Positions 46,596-58,202 of a stretch of 64,000 nucleotides of DNA are shown here, piece after piece (positions within the stretch are counted from its first letter, which is position 1; each line of letters begins with the position of its first letter). Origin of the DNA: Paraphysomonas bandaiensis (Eukaryota; Chrysophyceae); contig CBFFRP010000204.1 in NCBI GenBank assembly GCA_965644295.1, forward strand, positions 1-64,000, given 5' to 3'. The notes beneath the pieces are model-generated. The model searched no databases, was not told the DNA's origin, and worked only from the letters and a program-made list of their open reading frames with translations. Position numbers and translations under genes: made by a program.

Positions 46596-47339
46596 ATGCT
46601 CCGTTGTACGAGTGCAAAGTGCTTACGTTTTTCTATTGTTTTTCTCTCATATATAGTGAGAGTGTGTGATGCGTCAACGGTTTCCCTGGATTGGGGACTT
46701 GGAGTAGGGGACCAAGGCACAACCGTAGTGTCTACTGGAGATTTTGTTCAGTGGGTCTGGGTGGACAGTGGAATCCCACACAGCATTTTCGCAGTAAATG
46801 GGGATTTTTCAAACTCAGATGTGAGCAGTACGAAAGGTTTCACGCATACTGTCCAGTTCCACACGGTTGGTACATATAACTATATATGTGCTGTTCATGG
46901 AACAGCAATGAAGGGAATCATTTCAGTGGTCGCGAGCACATCATCCGCTTCACCCAGCATGTCCCCGACATTTTTTCCAACTGTGAGTCCGACTAAGAAG
47001 CCAACGCGCAGCCCCACTGTTAGCCCAACCATGATGCCGACTTCACATGACTCACAATTCCCATCATCGCGGCCAACCTTTTCTCCAACTGCGATGCCTA
47101 CTAGGATTCCCACCCGGCTACCAACGAAATTACCTAGTGTATCACCAACTTTCTCACCTACTTTGAAACCTACAACTTTGCCAACTAAGGTACCGACAAA
47201 TGCTCCAATATCGACGCCAACAAAGGCGCCAACGAAAGAACCTACGAAGACTCCGACATCAGTGAAGCCCACTTTGTCGCCTACTCCAATCCCAGAGAAA
47301 TTGTGTAAATGCAACAGTGTTCATCGCTCTTATCGCTAA
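46596..47339 (+). CDS. Secreted blue-copper (cupredoxin) protein with Ser-Pro-Thr repeat tail
   Basis: Intronless, 247 residues. A signal peptide (about residues 1-26) precedes a plastocyanin-like domain. Type I copper ligands are visible: His in VDSGIPHSIFAVNG, then YICAVHGTAMKGII with Cys, His and Met (C-x2-H-x3-M). Residues about 117-235 are SPT/PT repeats of the form SPTxxPTxxPT, common in cell-surface proteins of stramenopile algae and relatives and likely to be a glycosylated wall-linked stalk. The role is probably surface electron transfer or copper binding. The stop comes after CKCNSVHRSYR; one base out of frame there is a hydrophobic continuation, see findings. Confidence 0.9.
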   Translation: MLRCTSAKCLRFSIVFLSYIVRVCDASTVSLDWGLGVGDQGTTVVSTGDFVQWVWVDSGIPHSIFAVNGDFSNSDVSSTKGFTHTVQFHTVGTYNYICAVHGTAMKGIISVVASTSSASPSMSPTFFPTVSPTKKPTRSPTVSPTMMPTSHDSQFPSSRPTFSPTAMPTRIPTRLPTKLPSVSPTFSPTLKPTTLPTKVPTNAPISTPTKAPTKEPTKTPTSVKPTLSPTPIPEKLCKCNSVHRSYR

Positions 47340-47821
47340 TATGTCGGTAGCTTATGCGACGACATCTGTATTTACTTATTTATGAAAAGCATTCGTATGT
47401 TGTGGTCATGCATCTTCTCTTCCTTCTATATATCAATGGGTCGAAGTGCTGATTCAATAAATGATACTGCATGTGCGGTCCTCACGCTGTACGTTTTCTG
47501 ATTTATGTCCCTGCATTGTGGAGTTAATAATTATACTTATTTCTTAAATATGTGAAAGGATGTCAAGTTTATGTCTTGCTTTTGTGGAATAAAGAATTAC
47601 AGATGCTCAACAATAGATGAAAATTGGACATTGTTTTATGCTTATTTTGTGATTGGTAGAACCAAGTGATTAGTTAAGTCAATAATGAACATAATACTAA
47701 ACACCCATAGTTTAGTAAAAAATTGACAAAAACACAAAATCGATAGCGTGAAGTGGTTATTCCTTAAAAAAATGTACTATTCAATCTTCAAGAGTGCGTA
47801 AATAGAACAAAAGCATAACAA
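47340..47821. other. 3' flank spacer
   Basis: AT-rich; no gene or repeat recognised. Confidence 0.4.
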
Positions 47822-47975
47822 TCAGGCTTGCGTAACAGTTAAGAAATTTTCAATTTATTGGCAATAATTGCCAATCATTGGATTGTGAATTAAATTAATT
47901 GCTTTTAGAAGTGATAATTTCAATTATTTTTATTGGTAAATGTTGCCAACTAATTACCAATTAATCGCAAGTAAT
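47822..47975 (+). repeat. hAT-like terminal sequence fragment
   Basis: Begins CAGGCTTGCGTAACAG and continues with caattattgcc/ggcaat palindromes similar in style to the hAT ends at 7893 and 53764. The outermost bases are altered. Tentative. Confidence 0.4.
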
Positions 47976-47996
47976 TGACTGACTTAATTATATATA

Positions 47997-48545
47997 CCAT
48001 CTTCTCTCAGCAAAGTCCGGACTCGCACCGCTTCGTGGTGTTCTTCGGTTCTTGGGGATAAGTACCGAAGATATCTCCGGGAAACTAACGTAGGCCGTAT
48101 ATTATATATAGTCAGCAGGTATTGTTCTGCACACCCATGGTACAATGTACAATGGACACTAATATAAGTGTCACTTGTGTTGACGTCTTTGGGCTTGACC
48201 AATAAACAGGCATCCGGGATATAGGGCTGCCTTCTGAAGTCAAGCATCCGAGAATGAGAATGAGAGAGAATGAGACCACCTCAAGGGCAACGGGGGTATT
48301 GGGCTGCCTACTGCCTCTACAAACAGTCGGGCTAATTCACCTAAGGTTAAGGACAGAGGTCAAAAGTGGTTGCACCTTCTTGGTGCTCTTGCGGTGACGC
48401 ACAAGCAGCTTTCGTAGCGTTAAGTAGTAGGATATTAGAGCTAAGCACTATTTAGTTAAATGTTTTGCTACATTAATTAGTTAAATTCTAAACCTTATAC
48501 GCCTATTATTGCTAATAATAAGACATTCACTACTGATCATAGAGG
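47997..48545 (+). repeat. LTR-like dispersed repeat, family C, copy 2
   Basis: Same block order as copy 1 (40405-40885). The middle is interrupted by about 60 bp of GAGAATGAGA-rich insertion near 48250. No coding content. Confidence 0.75.
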
Positions 48546-48649
48546 TACAAACTCATTATCTACTAGCATAGAGGCTTGGATGTAGGTGCACAATCACTTT
48601 ATTATTATTATTTATTTTTCTAGTCGTAATTGTACCTATCTACAATATA

Positions 48650-49065
48650 CTCCCTCAACAAAGTCGGACTTGCACTTTTTCGTAGTAAGTACTGAAAAGA
48701 TTTCTTCGGGAAACAAACCTGAGTCACATATTATATAGTCAGCAGATAACATTTGTGTAGACGAACAAACAGGCAACCAGGAATGTGCCCACCTGAAGGG
48801 CATCTGGGGTATTGGGCTACCTTCTGAAGTCAAGCATCCGGGCTGTCCACCTACTGAAGTTAGCAGATGTCAGGTGTATCAACATTTTGCTTGCTCACTG
48901 CGTTTGCTTTTTGAGTGATAGAGAAAAAGTAGTTGCACCTTGGTGCTTGCGGTGACGCACAAGCAGCTTTTGTAGCGTTAAGTAGTAGGATATTAGAGTT
49001 AAGCACTGACTCTTAAACGCCTATTGCTAGAAATAAGACACTCACTACTATCTGCAATAATAAAA
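48650..49065 (+). repeat. LTR-like dispersed repeat, family C, copy 3
   Basis: Head-to-tail with copy 2 about 100 bp away. It starts after ACTCCCTCAACAAAGTCGG and ends near CACTCACTACT, like the other copies. Slightly shorter through a deletion in the first third. Confidence 0.75.
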
Positions 49066-49707
49066 GGATAACTTCAGTGATACGTACGTAAAAACTTAAC
49101 AAAGCATATATAATAAATTAAAAGTTAGTGCTTATATCTAATATGTAGAATAGGGGTGGGCCCGCATTAATACCAATCCCGACAGGGGAGGAAATCCGCT
49201 ATTGGTCATCTTATCTACCACAATCCACAAGTACTTTGCCTCTAGAGTTCATAGTTCATATAAAGGTGCACACCTTGTCGCATCATAATGTTTATAGAGA
49301 AGTCATAGCTCTAACAAGATCTATACGACTCTAGCTGCAGTGATCTACTCTTTTTATAACAGATCTCTTTCGATTCGACATAAATAAGTACATTTATATT
49401 TTGATACTTCCAACAACACAGTTTTGCACATTACAAACCTACATTACTAGAAGGTGTTAGGTCTACACAATCAAGTCAAACGAAAGTAACACTTCACAAA
49501 TAGGCGTCGATGAAGCCTCTTACATACTCTCAGTGTACTAAATACCAGAATTTGACATATCTCCATATAATACTCACACTAGACACTCTACGGATCCAGA
49601 AACCGTGCGCTCATTGTCTCACATCTAACTCTTTGTTCCTCTCCCTATCAACTCAATATGAATAAAAGTGGATAAATACGTGAATTTAGAGACAGAAAGT
49701 CAGCGGG
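49066..49707. other. AT-rich spacer downstream of PAP2 gene
   Basis: No gene or clear repeat recognised. Confidence 0.4.
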
Positions 49708-50897
49708 CTATACCTGGTCATCTGTAGCTACAAGAGTATATTCTACAGTTGCAGGCATACCAACCGCATAATTAGACATATATCCCAGGCTGAAAAAAGC
49801 ACATGCGACACCTATTCCGATGCCAGCTGAACACGTTGAGTTAGAAAGAATAGACAAATATGTGCGACAGTTATGCGCTGGGTTTGTACTTAACATATAC
49901 TACATGATGTTAATGAATTACCTATAACATCTTCAGGGAAGTGCCAGTAATCAGATATTCTTGTAGAAGCCACCCAAATGGACAACAAAATCGGAACGAT
50001 AGCTACTTGAGTCAGGTAAAACGCCGTACATCTATACATGTGACCATTCTTTCCTGTACTGAGGGTGGTACTGCTAAGCCACTTCATATCAAGAAGCCAC
50101 AGAAATGATACATATCCCATCGGTGCCATTGTACTTGAAGAATGCCCAGATGGAAAAGACAAATGGGAGTTAGCTGTAAAACTAAAGAGTTATACAATTG
50201 AAAACATAGTGCAGAACATAGCACAATTACCCTTGAAGTCCCCCCTCGAGCTTGCGTGAACTGAGGCGTATATTCTTAAAGCATAGTATATAGGTCTTGG
50301 TGCACCAATGGTATACTTCAGGAACCTTGTACATATCGCACTGTATAAAAACGCTGCCGCAGCTCCAATAACAGAGTCCCAAAACACGAGCATCCAATAT
50401 TGCTCACTTATTCGTCCATTAGAATATTTGGTCACATACCTCCACATCAACACTCTGCATAACAAGTACACAAAACACACAGAAATCGCTAGTGCAACAC
50501 CCTCTATCGTTGACACACTTTCCACAGGATTCGAATCAATGTCATGTAACTCATGGCAGCATTTCGTCACCGAAACCTGGTCTGGGCTAGTAATACACAG
50601 CTGTAAATCTTGAGGCCAACAAAAAGAGTTATCGAATTTGAGGGGATAACTGTATTGCGTGTTGTTAGCAATCGTTATAAAAGATGTTCCATTGGTGCTT
50701 TCAACATCAGGAATTAGCATGTTGGTATAGTCACCCAACTCAATCACACTAATCAATACACCTCCTAAAATCAATAAAAAGGAGATGTCTGGCACTCTCC
50801 ACACGAATAGCCTAGTTATAAGGAATAAACAAGCCGACCCTAAGTATAATCCAATCCTACCTGTCACACAGAGATTGTGCAGCCCAAAACACATCAT
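49708..50897 (-). CDS. PAP2-superfamily membrane phosphatase
   Basis: Exons 50897-50231, 50173-49922 and 49826-49708, with introns of 57 and 95 bp, giving 345 residues. All three PAP2 acid-phosphatase motifs are present in order: KYTIGAPRPIYYA, then LSFPSGHSSSTM (intron just before), and TRISDYWHFPEDVI with catalytic His and Asp. At least five hydrophobic segments (for example LYLGSACLFLITRLF, FLLILGGVLISVIEL, VYLLCRVLMW) make it an integral membrane enzyme. A long lumenal loop before motif 1 has Cys residues and several N-x-S/T sites. It is a lipid phosphate phosphatase or relative; the substrate is unknown. It is divergent from the NYN gene. Confidence 0.9.
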
Positions 50898-51372
50898 CGG
50901 TCAAATGAGGATGAATCAGCCTGTGAGGCCCCCATCCCATAGAACTCTTATGAATTGCACCCATTGACTATACCAAAGCACTGCAGAACAAGTTGTCAGT
51001 TCTATAATAGGGGCCCCTGTGATGATAGGGCAGTGCATAGCAGTAGAGTGTACAGTGTATACCCTGAAGAAAAGTATTCATCTCCCCTACATATATATAC
51101 AGCATACAGAGCAAAAAATCTGGCTGTACATATTCATGCCAGCACAGAGTTAGGTACAGAGTACAGCAGCAGTACAGAAGTACGGGAGTAGTCCTCCTGG
51201 TACTGTACAGTGACTCCTGCATTTTATTGAAGAAAGTTCAGTTTCTCCTGCTGAGTGTTAAACTGCACGTCGTTGTGTATTAAGTTGCAGCTGTGGTGAT
51301 ATTCATACGTGTACACTACTTCAATTCAATAGACATGAAGGGAGATTGAGGTCGTAAGAGTGTGTTTCAGGA
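50898..51372. promoter_or_regulatory. Divergent promoter region (PAP2 and NYN genes)
   Basis: A 475-bp space between opposite starts. It has GTATAC at about 51056, repeated GTACAG/CTGTAC half-palindromes at about 51045-51210 and a TATATATA at about 51092. Promoter role is inferred. Confidence 0.35.
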
Positions 51373-53631
51373 ATGTCCGACAAAGACGAGAGTGAAAGTA
51401 ACTCTCCTGATGAGACTCCAGTTCTCTCGACATTAGAAGCACACTCACCGCACATAGTAGAGGCCACTCTTCGCAGTGTCCTTGACCAGGATAAATTTGA
51501 AGATTTCTTTCGACTCAACTGTCGAAGATTTGAAAGGTATCCGCTCCATATGGAACATATGTGGACCTGAGTGTAAGCGAGCTCTACTCTGCAGATTTCG
51601 TCAGCGATTTTGCAACTCGTCTGGTGATAAGGACTTTGACCTTCATATGACAGTAGCCCATAAGTAATACGTTGTAGCGATATTTTAAATACTTTACACT
51701 GATTTTGTGCCAGTGAATTTCTCTTTCTTCTTCAAACATGCGCTAGTCAAAAGCTTAGTGAGATTGGTATGGTCTGAATGTTAGACTGTCATTCACATCT
51801 TATTTTGTATCAGGAGTGAGTGAAGAGGCGTTGGTGTTGGCAACGAAGTATGGTAATGCGAAATCTGATTCGGTTTCTGGGAATCTAGTCCGGTGTATTG
51901 CTGAGTGAGTGCCTAACTATTTCAATTGTCTGTCATCTCATTTAATATATAGGTACTGTGATTTTATGTGCTTTGGCAAATTGATGGAAGACAAGATTAA
52001 GCAGTACTATTGCAGTCATCGGCCTCTACAACCTGTGCACGGTAGGGGTGCGTGTGGTACACTGCGTCATATGACTGAATTCTAGTGACAATATTTTTGC
52101 TTATGGATACATTGTTTGTAAGTGTATTGTTGATAGCAATCCGTCGTCATGTGCGAGTTTTGTGGGATATTGAGAATATTTGTGTCGGCCGAAATGAAAA
52201 CGCCTTCGAATGTATCACAAAGCTACAAAGGTGACATGCGAAGTGATGTGATACGTGCTGTAATTATTGAACCAGGTTTCTAGAAGCGCAGGACATGCAC
52301 GGTCCTGGAATAGATTGTAGGATTACAGCGTTCTTCAGACCCGATAGTAAGTCTGTTGGAAGAAATGTGGTACAAGATATGGACAAATGTGCAGTTGAAT
52401 TAGTTTGGGTTTCAGGAAAGCGAGAAGATGCCGACAGGAAGCTTTCAAATAGAATTGCACAAGAAATACAGGTTAGCGTATATTAGCGATCGAAGGGTTG
52501 TAGCTGTAGATATAAGAATCATACATAGGTGCTGAAACCTGAAGACACTAGCTTTGTTATAATTACTTCAGACCAAGATTTTCGACATCATTTTCTGCAG
52601 CTGCGAAATTGTGGATACTATGTGTTGGTTATACACAATGCTCTACCTGGGAAATGGATGCAAGTTAGGTAACCTATATACGTGTTACAGAAATGTCACT
52701 GTTCTGTAGAGCTTGGAAATGAACGCCTCATTGGGCTACCGATGGTCGGATATTATGGCTAGCTACGGTGTTGACAGAGTCTCAGATGGGTGAGTAAGGT
52801 TTGCGTGGACAGAAATAGTTAGTTTATTAATTAGTAACCGTAGAACACCTAAATCAGTGCCTGACAAAACCAATTCAGCATTACAGTGTAATACTTCCAA
52901 CGTAATCAAATTACCATTGACTATGCAAAATGGTATGTAATTATATATTGTCTACTTGTATACTAAATGGCCATACATATAGGTAATAGTACTACTCAGC
53001 AAGGTCCGATTTTGTTCAATAAAAAACATATTAATGCTTACTTAGATAGTACCATCGTGGATGCAGTGGTTGAGAAAACAAAAGTGCCTTCAGATGAAAA
53101 TATGGAGTGGTATAATGGTATGCCCTGAAACTAAGTTCTGTGTGTGTTATCGAAATGCACTGCAATAAGTTAAATAGTTGTAATTTTATTTCTTTTTATG
53201 GTGTTTACCTCACAGGAGTCTGCTTACGGTGGAAGGGTTCATTCGGCTTCGCTAAAGGTAATGGTTGTATGTTTCAGAAGTGTATGAGTAATATTTCTAT
53301 GAGCAGCCTTGGATTCCACAGGGATACAATTTCAAGATACTCCACGACATGCTTATTCTAGTAGAGATGTCTTCATTCACAAGGGTGTACTTCCTATGTC
53401 GTGCAGGGGTTTTTTAAAGGTTGGACAAGCGATACAAATGAAGGTGCGTCTAAGACCACTGAACTTCAGTTTGTGCCAGTAATTTGGACTATGAATCAGT
53501 GCATATGAATCAGTACTCATATTTTGTATGGTGTTCACGTGGGTAACGATATATTATTGGTACAGATACTCTCTGCAGAAAAGGGGCTTCAAGCATGTGC
53601 TGTTAGATTAAATATCGAATTGAATAAGTAA
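51373..53631 (+). CDS. NYN-domain ribonuclease-like protein with C-terminal cold-shock domain
   Basis: A 13-exon model gives 443 residues: 51373-51536, 51595-51623, 51814-51904, 51953-52041, 52137-52230, 52276-52471, 52529-52663, 52710-52789, 52844-52932, 52983-53117, 53216-53257, 53322-53443 and 53566-53631. Residues about 125-280 form a NYN domain (PIN-like fold). They start with VLWDIENICVGRNENAF, continue with VELVWVSGKREDADRKLSNR (acidic residues) and end with FVIITSDQDFRHHFLQLR. The metal-binding Asp positions WDIEN, DAD and SDQD are kept. The C-terminus is a cold-shock domain: WKGSFGFAKG, then SSRDVFIHKGVL and ILSAEKGLQACAV. A NYN endonuclease guided by an RNA-binding fold suggests RNA decay or control. 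The N-terminal ~115 residues are unassigned, and exons 2-3 are the least certain. Confidence 0.8.
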
Positions 53632-53763
53632 TACTAGTTAATATCACTCTATATCATAGCTCAGCAATTTGATCTCTTGAGTGGAGTTAACAATTTCAAA
53701 GTATAAGCTTGGATACTCGCATGGGTTGCAGGTGAATGTAGGAATCCGCAATCATATTTTGAC

Positions 53764-54869
53764 CAGGGCTGCGTATCAATTAATTGACGCAGGTTTTAGT
53801 CAATTATAATTGCAATTATTACTTGCTGTTTCAATATCAGCTACTGCAATTAATTTCTTACTAAACTACATTAGCTGCCAATATATAGCTACCTCAACTG
53901 TCTTTTCATTCCAGAGGCGACGGTTCATGCGTAAAAACATCAGTAACATTGAATCTTCACGACTGCCTTTTCGAAAGTAGCGTTATGAATAATAGCGGCG
54001 TTGCTGCCCAGATGGCGCTCGACAATCGGGTGCCTAATGATGTATTCGTCAAACAATATGCGAACGTCGTGGAGGTCGAGCTGGTGTTCACCTCTTCCTT
54101 CTGTAATTGTATGGACACTGTTGAAAGAATTCCAATTCCTCCCGTAATTTAGCGAGCTTGGCATACTCCTTTTCCCTTGATATTAGACTTAGCACGTCGG
54201 AACCAAACTCGCAAATGATTAGATAGATGCAAGTAACGGTCAATCATTGCAAATGAGGAGCCCGATATGCATTGGAAGATTGCTTTGATCCTGCTTTCGA
54301 CCTCTAAGTCCAAGGCTTCCATATACTTCATCAATGTTGATCTCGAAATATTTTAATCATTTGGTGCCCTTTCGTGTCAACGGTTTCTCCACAATAGTAA
54401 AAGGAAGATCATCCATTATCACCCACTGTAACCAGTGATACGCATTCCACGGTTGAGGTGATACTTTACGCTCGACATATTTATTCATCGCACCACCACC
54501 TCGCTGGGCAGCCAAAACTTTCTCTTTCCATCCCTCGTGTTTGATGGCATGCTGCGACAGGTTGCTCCACTCATAACCCTTCTTTCGCTTCAGAACAGCT
54601 TTTCCTAGAACACTCGTGCAATGACTTCTGGTACCAGTAAATCGCTCATATTGCTAATTAAGTAAATGAATTACAATGTAAGATAATCCTATTAAGAACG
54701 CTAACCCTAACCCGTATAGTCTTTCTTCGATTTTTTCAATAAAAAAGCCGTTTTTTAACAACATTTTAGCATGAAAAGGTGTTTTTTTAATATCAATTAA
54801 TTGAAGCAAGCTGGAGTCAATTATAATTGCAATTATAAATGTCACAATTTCTATTATTTGCAAGCCCTG
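53764..54869 (-). mobile_element. hAT DNA transposon, degenerate, with perfect 8-bp target-site duplication
   Basis: The ends are CAGGGCTGCG at 53764 and, inverted, CAAGCCCTG ending 54869. The flanking 8 bp ATTTTGAC are identical on both sides (53756-53763 and 54870-54877). CAGGG-type ends and 8-bp duplications are hallmarks of hAT. Sub-terminal palindromes of caattataattgcaat type are present at both ends. The internal transposase is broken. Solo end fragments of the family are at 7893-8130 and 55159-55260. Confidence 0.9.
53950..54650 (-). pseudogene. hAT transposase remnant (BED-like N-terminus and DNA-binding region)
   Basis: Reading leftwards from about 54650, the frame gives VLKRKKGYEWSNLSQHAIKH, a BED-finger-like remnant. 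Next comes WNAYHWLQWVIMDDLPFTIV followed by EKPLTRKGTK and an in-frame stop. After frame changes come MMKYMEALDLEVESRIKAIF and further pieces down to about 53950. The PWxxYxWLxWxxMDxLPFxxxE pattern is one I recall from hAT-like transposases of oomycetes. The catalytic C-terminal part is largely missing. Confidence 0.75.
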
Positions 54870-54877
54870 ATTTTGAC

Positions 54878-55158
54878 ACATTGACCCTTTAATGAAAGTA
54901 ACGGAGCACTCAATTAGACATTCGATATCAGATAGTCACAATCTTAACCTGGCCTGGGAACGATTGGGTGCCCAGTTCCCGGCAATTATAATGGCTCAAA
55001 ATATATATACTAGATAGTGTGGTGTCCCATTATTACTAATAATATTATATAACAGACTACGAATCGGAAATACACATCAATATTCTACTCGCACTTCTGT
55101 GGCACATCAGGATATTTTTGCGAGGCGTCATATGGAGAGTTTTAGCACTCCACAACCA
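54878..55158. other. Short spacer between hAT sequences
   Basis: No gene recognised. 54900-55150 is AT-rich unique-looking sequence. Confidence 0.4.
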
Positions 55159-55260
55159 GGGCTATTTATTGAAATTGCAATTGGGCATCCAACTATAATT
55201 GCAATTATAATTGACTCCAGTTAACTTCTATTAATTGATCATAAACTACCACCTTTTTTT
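55159..55260 (-). repeat. hAT right-end fragment, inverted
   Basis: Starts CAGGGCTATTTATTG and is closely similar to the reverse complement of the right end of the hAT at 53764-54869 (ATAATTGCAATTATAATTGA, then CTCCAG and AATTGAT). Confidence 0.7.
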
Positions 55261-56472
55261 AATTAATTAAAAACGGCATATATTTTCAAACGTCCAGTTT
55301 ATCGTATGAAAATCGAAGATGAATAAAAACCTATAATATCCATATTATAGTCTCACATAATTATTCATTTAAATAACTGACGAAATGAATGATAAAACTG
55401 GCACGAGTGTTCTTTGCAATAATAAATTATAACAACTGATAGCAAGTTAAAAAACTTTTTTCACGATGAGGATGACAATGAGAGTCTAGTTCAGAATGAC
55501 GGCGCTGAGCAACGTAAGATTCATGGTAGCAGGCAACGGAAGAGAGCACGGCTTAATCAGCAAGGGTTTCATAGCAGTAGGCGTTATGCGGTGAGATGAG
55601 TGTATTTTGACCATTGTGTTGGTCCATTGGTGTTTCGGCAATTGGTCCATTGGTGTATTGGGTTGGGGATGTGAGTCTGTACTTTTGTGAAATGTCATAG
55701 GTATGTGGTGGGTCATCGTGGAGTGTTAGTTCAGAGCTGATGTCATTTAGTGTGGTTTTGTATAGAGGCGAATGCCAAGTTGTCAATCTTCTGAAGGAGA
55801 TGCGAAGCTCGTTGCAGGAGGGTGTGAGCCTCTGACCTTGGATGTCCGCCGATTGCAGTTGCCCGTTGTAGTGTGTGCCACCTTTGGAGTTGTGTATGAG
55901 AATTTTCGTTGTCCAAGTCCCTTATATGTAGTATTTGTTGTAAAGTAGGGTGGGTAGGACTAGTAGTTTGCAGTCAGGCATCATCATAGAGAATGTTATC
56001 TCTCCCAGGGTGGATAGACTCTCAACACTACCTATGTGAGCTTGCATCTTACACACATTGGATATTGAATACCCAGAGTGGACACATTAGTCACAACTTA
56101 TTTTATTGTATATGATTCAATTCAAAATAGTTCATCAGAGGATATTAGAGAGGAAGCAGTGCAAGGCGATGTTCAACCTCTTCCATATAAGACGATAATA
56201 TTTACAATTAAGGATTAATGAAGTTGGGGTTATGTTGTGGTATGCTGCTGTGTTAACGCGTTTGCTAGTTACGACTAGATCGCTTCAGCAGGTCATTCTC
56301 AACTAGACACTCACTGGTTATTTACCAGTCATTGCCAAGTTTCTATTGCAACCTCTTCGATATTATCATTTTTTTTCTGGTACAATGACTTATCAAACAA
56401 ACTCCAAGAGAAGCTCATCTAATACACCATTCTTTGACTGCTGTTAGTGTTAGTGCAAGCGATCTATATGAT
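55261..56472. other. Spacer with a possible decayed coding remnant
   Basis: Between about 55760 and 55960 one minus-strand frame reads as a helical protein piece (LQQILHIRDLDNENSHTQLQ, then RWHTLQRATAIGGHPRSEAH). Base composition (G+C-richer) resembles the LINE at the left end, so it may be a LINE remnant. No start or family motif. The rest is AT-rich. Confidence 0.35.
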
Positions 56473-58025
56473 TATTGGAGTGTAAGTAATGAACAGGATA
56501 GAGTGAGAATTATGAATAACAATATTGAAAGTCTTATTATTTAGCAATAGGCATTAAAAACTTGTTTCAATATAGAACGTAACTATCATGCACAACGGAA
56601 AAGTTAGAAGTGTAACTGATAATGACGACGTTATGATGACGATCTACATTTTTTCTGGTACAATGACTTATCAAACAAACTCTAAGAGAAGCTCACCTAA
56701 TACACTATTCTTTGACTGCTGACAGTGCAAGCGATCTATATCCAAAACCAGGACTTCGTAACAACTTCGAGAATGTTTCAAAAAGTGCCATGTAGGTGCT
56801 GTATAGAGAGTTCTTTCAGGGTTTGAGTTACACACATTGTGTCCAATATCACACTCACACCAATCAATGCCACAGATGTCTGTAATCGAGATTGCCATGA
56901 AATAGGACAATTAACTATGAAGAATGTAAATGCTGAAGTGGACAGTCTAGTTGGGTGATATTGTGCCCAATCGCTATCGTAGTATCCTGACAATGTATGT
57001 GGGATACAGAATATATCAATCCTTGCTTAGCAGTGCCTTTGAGATACCTAAGAACATGTAACGCAGCATTAGAGGTAGTTAGATTGGCATATCAGAACAC
57101 CTGGCAAGAGTATTGACTGCGTCAGCAATATCCGGTCGAGTGCATACAGCTAGATACATCAGTCAGGGAACCTATGAGCTCCTTGTAGGAAAATAACTTT
57201 GATTTGATGCTGAAAGATGATTGTATTCATGTAAATCATAGTTGAAGGAAAGTAACATAGAGGTGTTGACATATTGAATTTGTCCAACAGTTTGTTGACA
57301 TACTGGTCCTGACTTAGCAGTTTGAATGTCGGTGAGGCATTCCTCATAATTGGTGATGTATTCCGGCTTCTTGATCAAAAACGAAGTTCGTTTCGTCGTT
57401 TGTTGGATATCCGACTCCTCCGAAGTCTCGTCCTTTCTGTTGTAGTGAACTAATTTTCCTACTGGTTGATAGTCCTCGTCATCTGAGTTTTCTCCTGCTA
57501 CAGGCTCAATTAATTGGGTGATCGTTCTGTAGAGTATAAACGAATCTTAGACTTGCAATAGAACCATTCACGGCACTTCTTCTGCCACCTGGAGAAGTTC
57601 TTTGCATCGAATTTCGGCATTGAGTCTTTTCTCTTGTCGGTTGACGAATCCGAGTCGGTTGAGTCGTATTTTGTAACTTTCACTGACATCTCGCTACCAA
57701 ATAAAGAATTGATCTCTTTATAATAGTAAAACAATGTTGTGATTATTGGAGTGTAAGTAATGAACACGATAGAGTGAGAATTATGAATAACAATATAGAA
57801 TATTGAAAGTCTTATTATTTAGCAATAGGCATTAAAATCAATATAGAACATAACTATCATGCACAACGGAATAGTTAGAAGTGTAACTGATAATGACGAC
57901 GTTATGATGACGATCATGTATCTTCGACAGATACTCTCTAATTCAGTTCATGACATATTTCATTGAACATTATAACTCACAGATACAGTCTTGTATTAAG
58001 CTGAATCCTAATAAAATGTGATTAT
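56473..58025 (-). mobile_element. Internally deleted Copia element with both LTRs
   Basis: Minus strand. The 5' LTR at about 58020-57715 is the same family as 28.9 kb. Next is a TGGTAGCGAGATG primer-site/ATG and a gag start MSVKVTKYD, then a gag stub to 57510. A jump leads to gag-protease fragments (YITNYEECLTDIQTAKSG, 57300-57360). Another jump leads to the RT end (QGAHRFPD etc.) and RNase H (GYYDSDWAQYHPTRLSTSAF, CPISWQSRLQTSVAL, 56990-56800). A partial 3' LTR copy lies at about 56645-56473. Most of gag, protease, integrase and RT are gone, so it is non-autonomous. Confidence 0.8.
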
Positions 58026-58202
58026 GATAAAATAAGAAGCCTTTCGTGCGACTACAACTGTTTACATTCACCATCACACTTACGTACGAATTTCAACACC
58101 TCACAGTTGCTATTCACTCAGTATCCTTCTGTGGTAAGAGTGTATTTGTTGCAGCTATTCTATATATAAATTTGGTGGTTCATTGTTTGAGTTGATCGAT
58201 AG

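Noticed and set aside
46895-47314. Minus-strand 139-codon frame of Val-Gly repeats
   Set aside because: It is the exact antisense of the SPT-repeat region of the cupredoxin gene; repeats on one strand force an open frame on the other.
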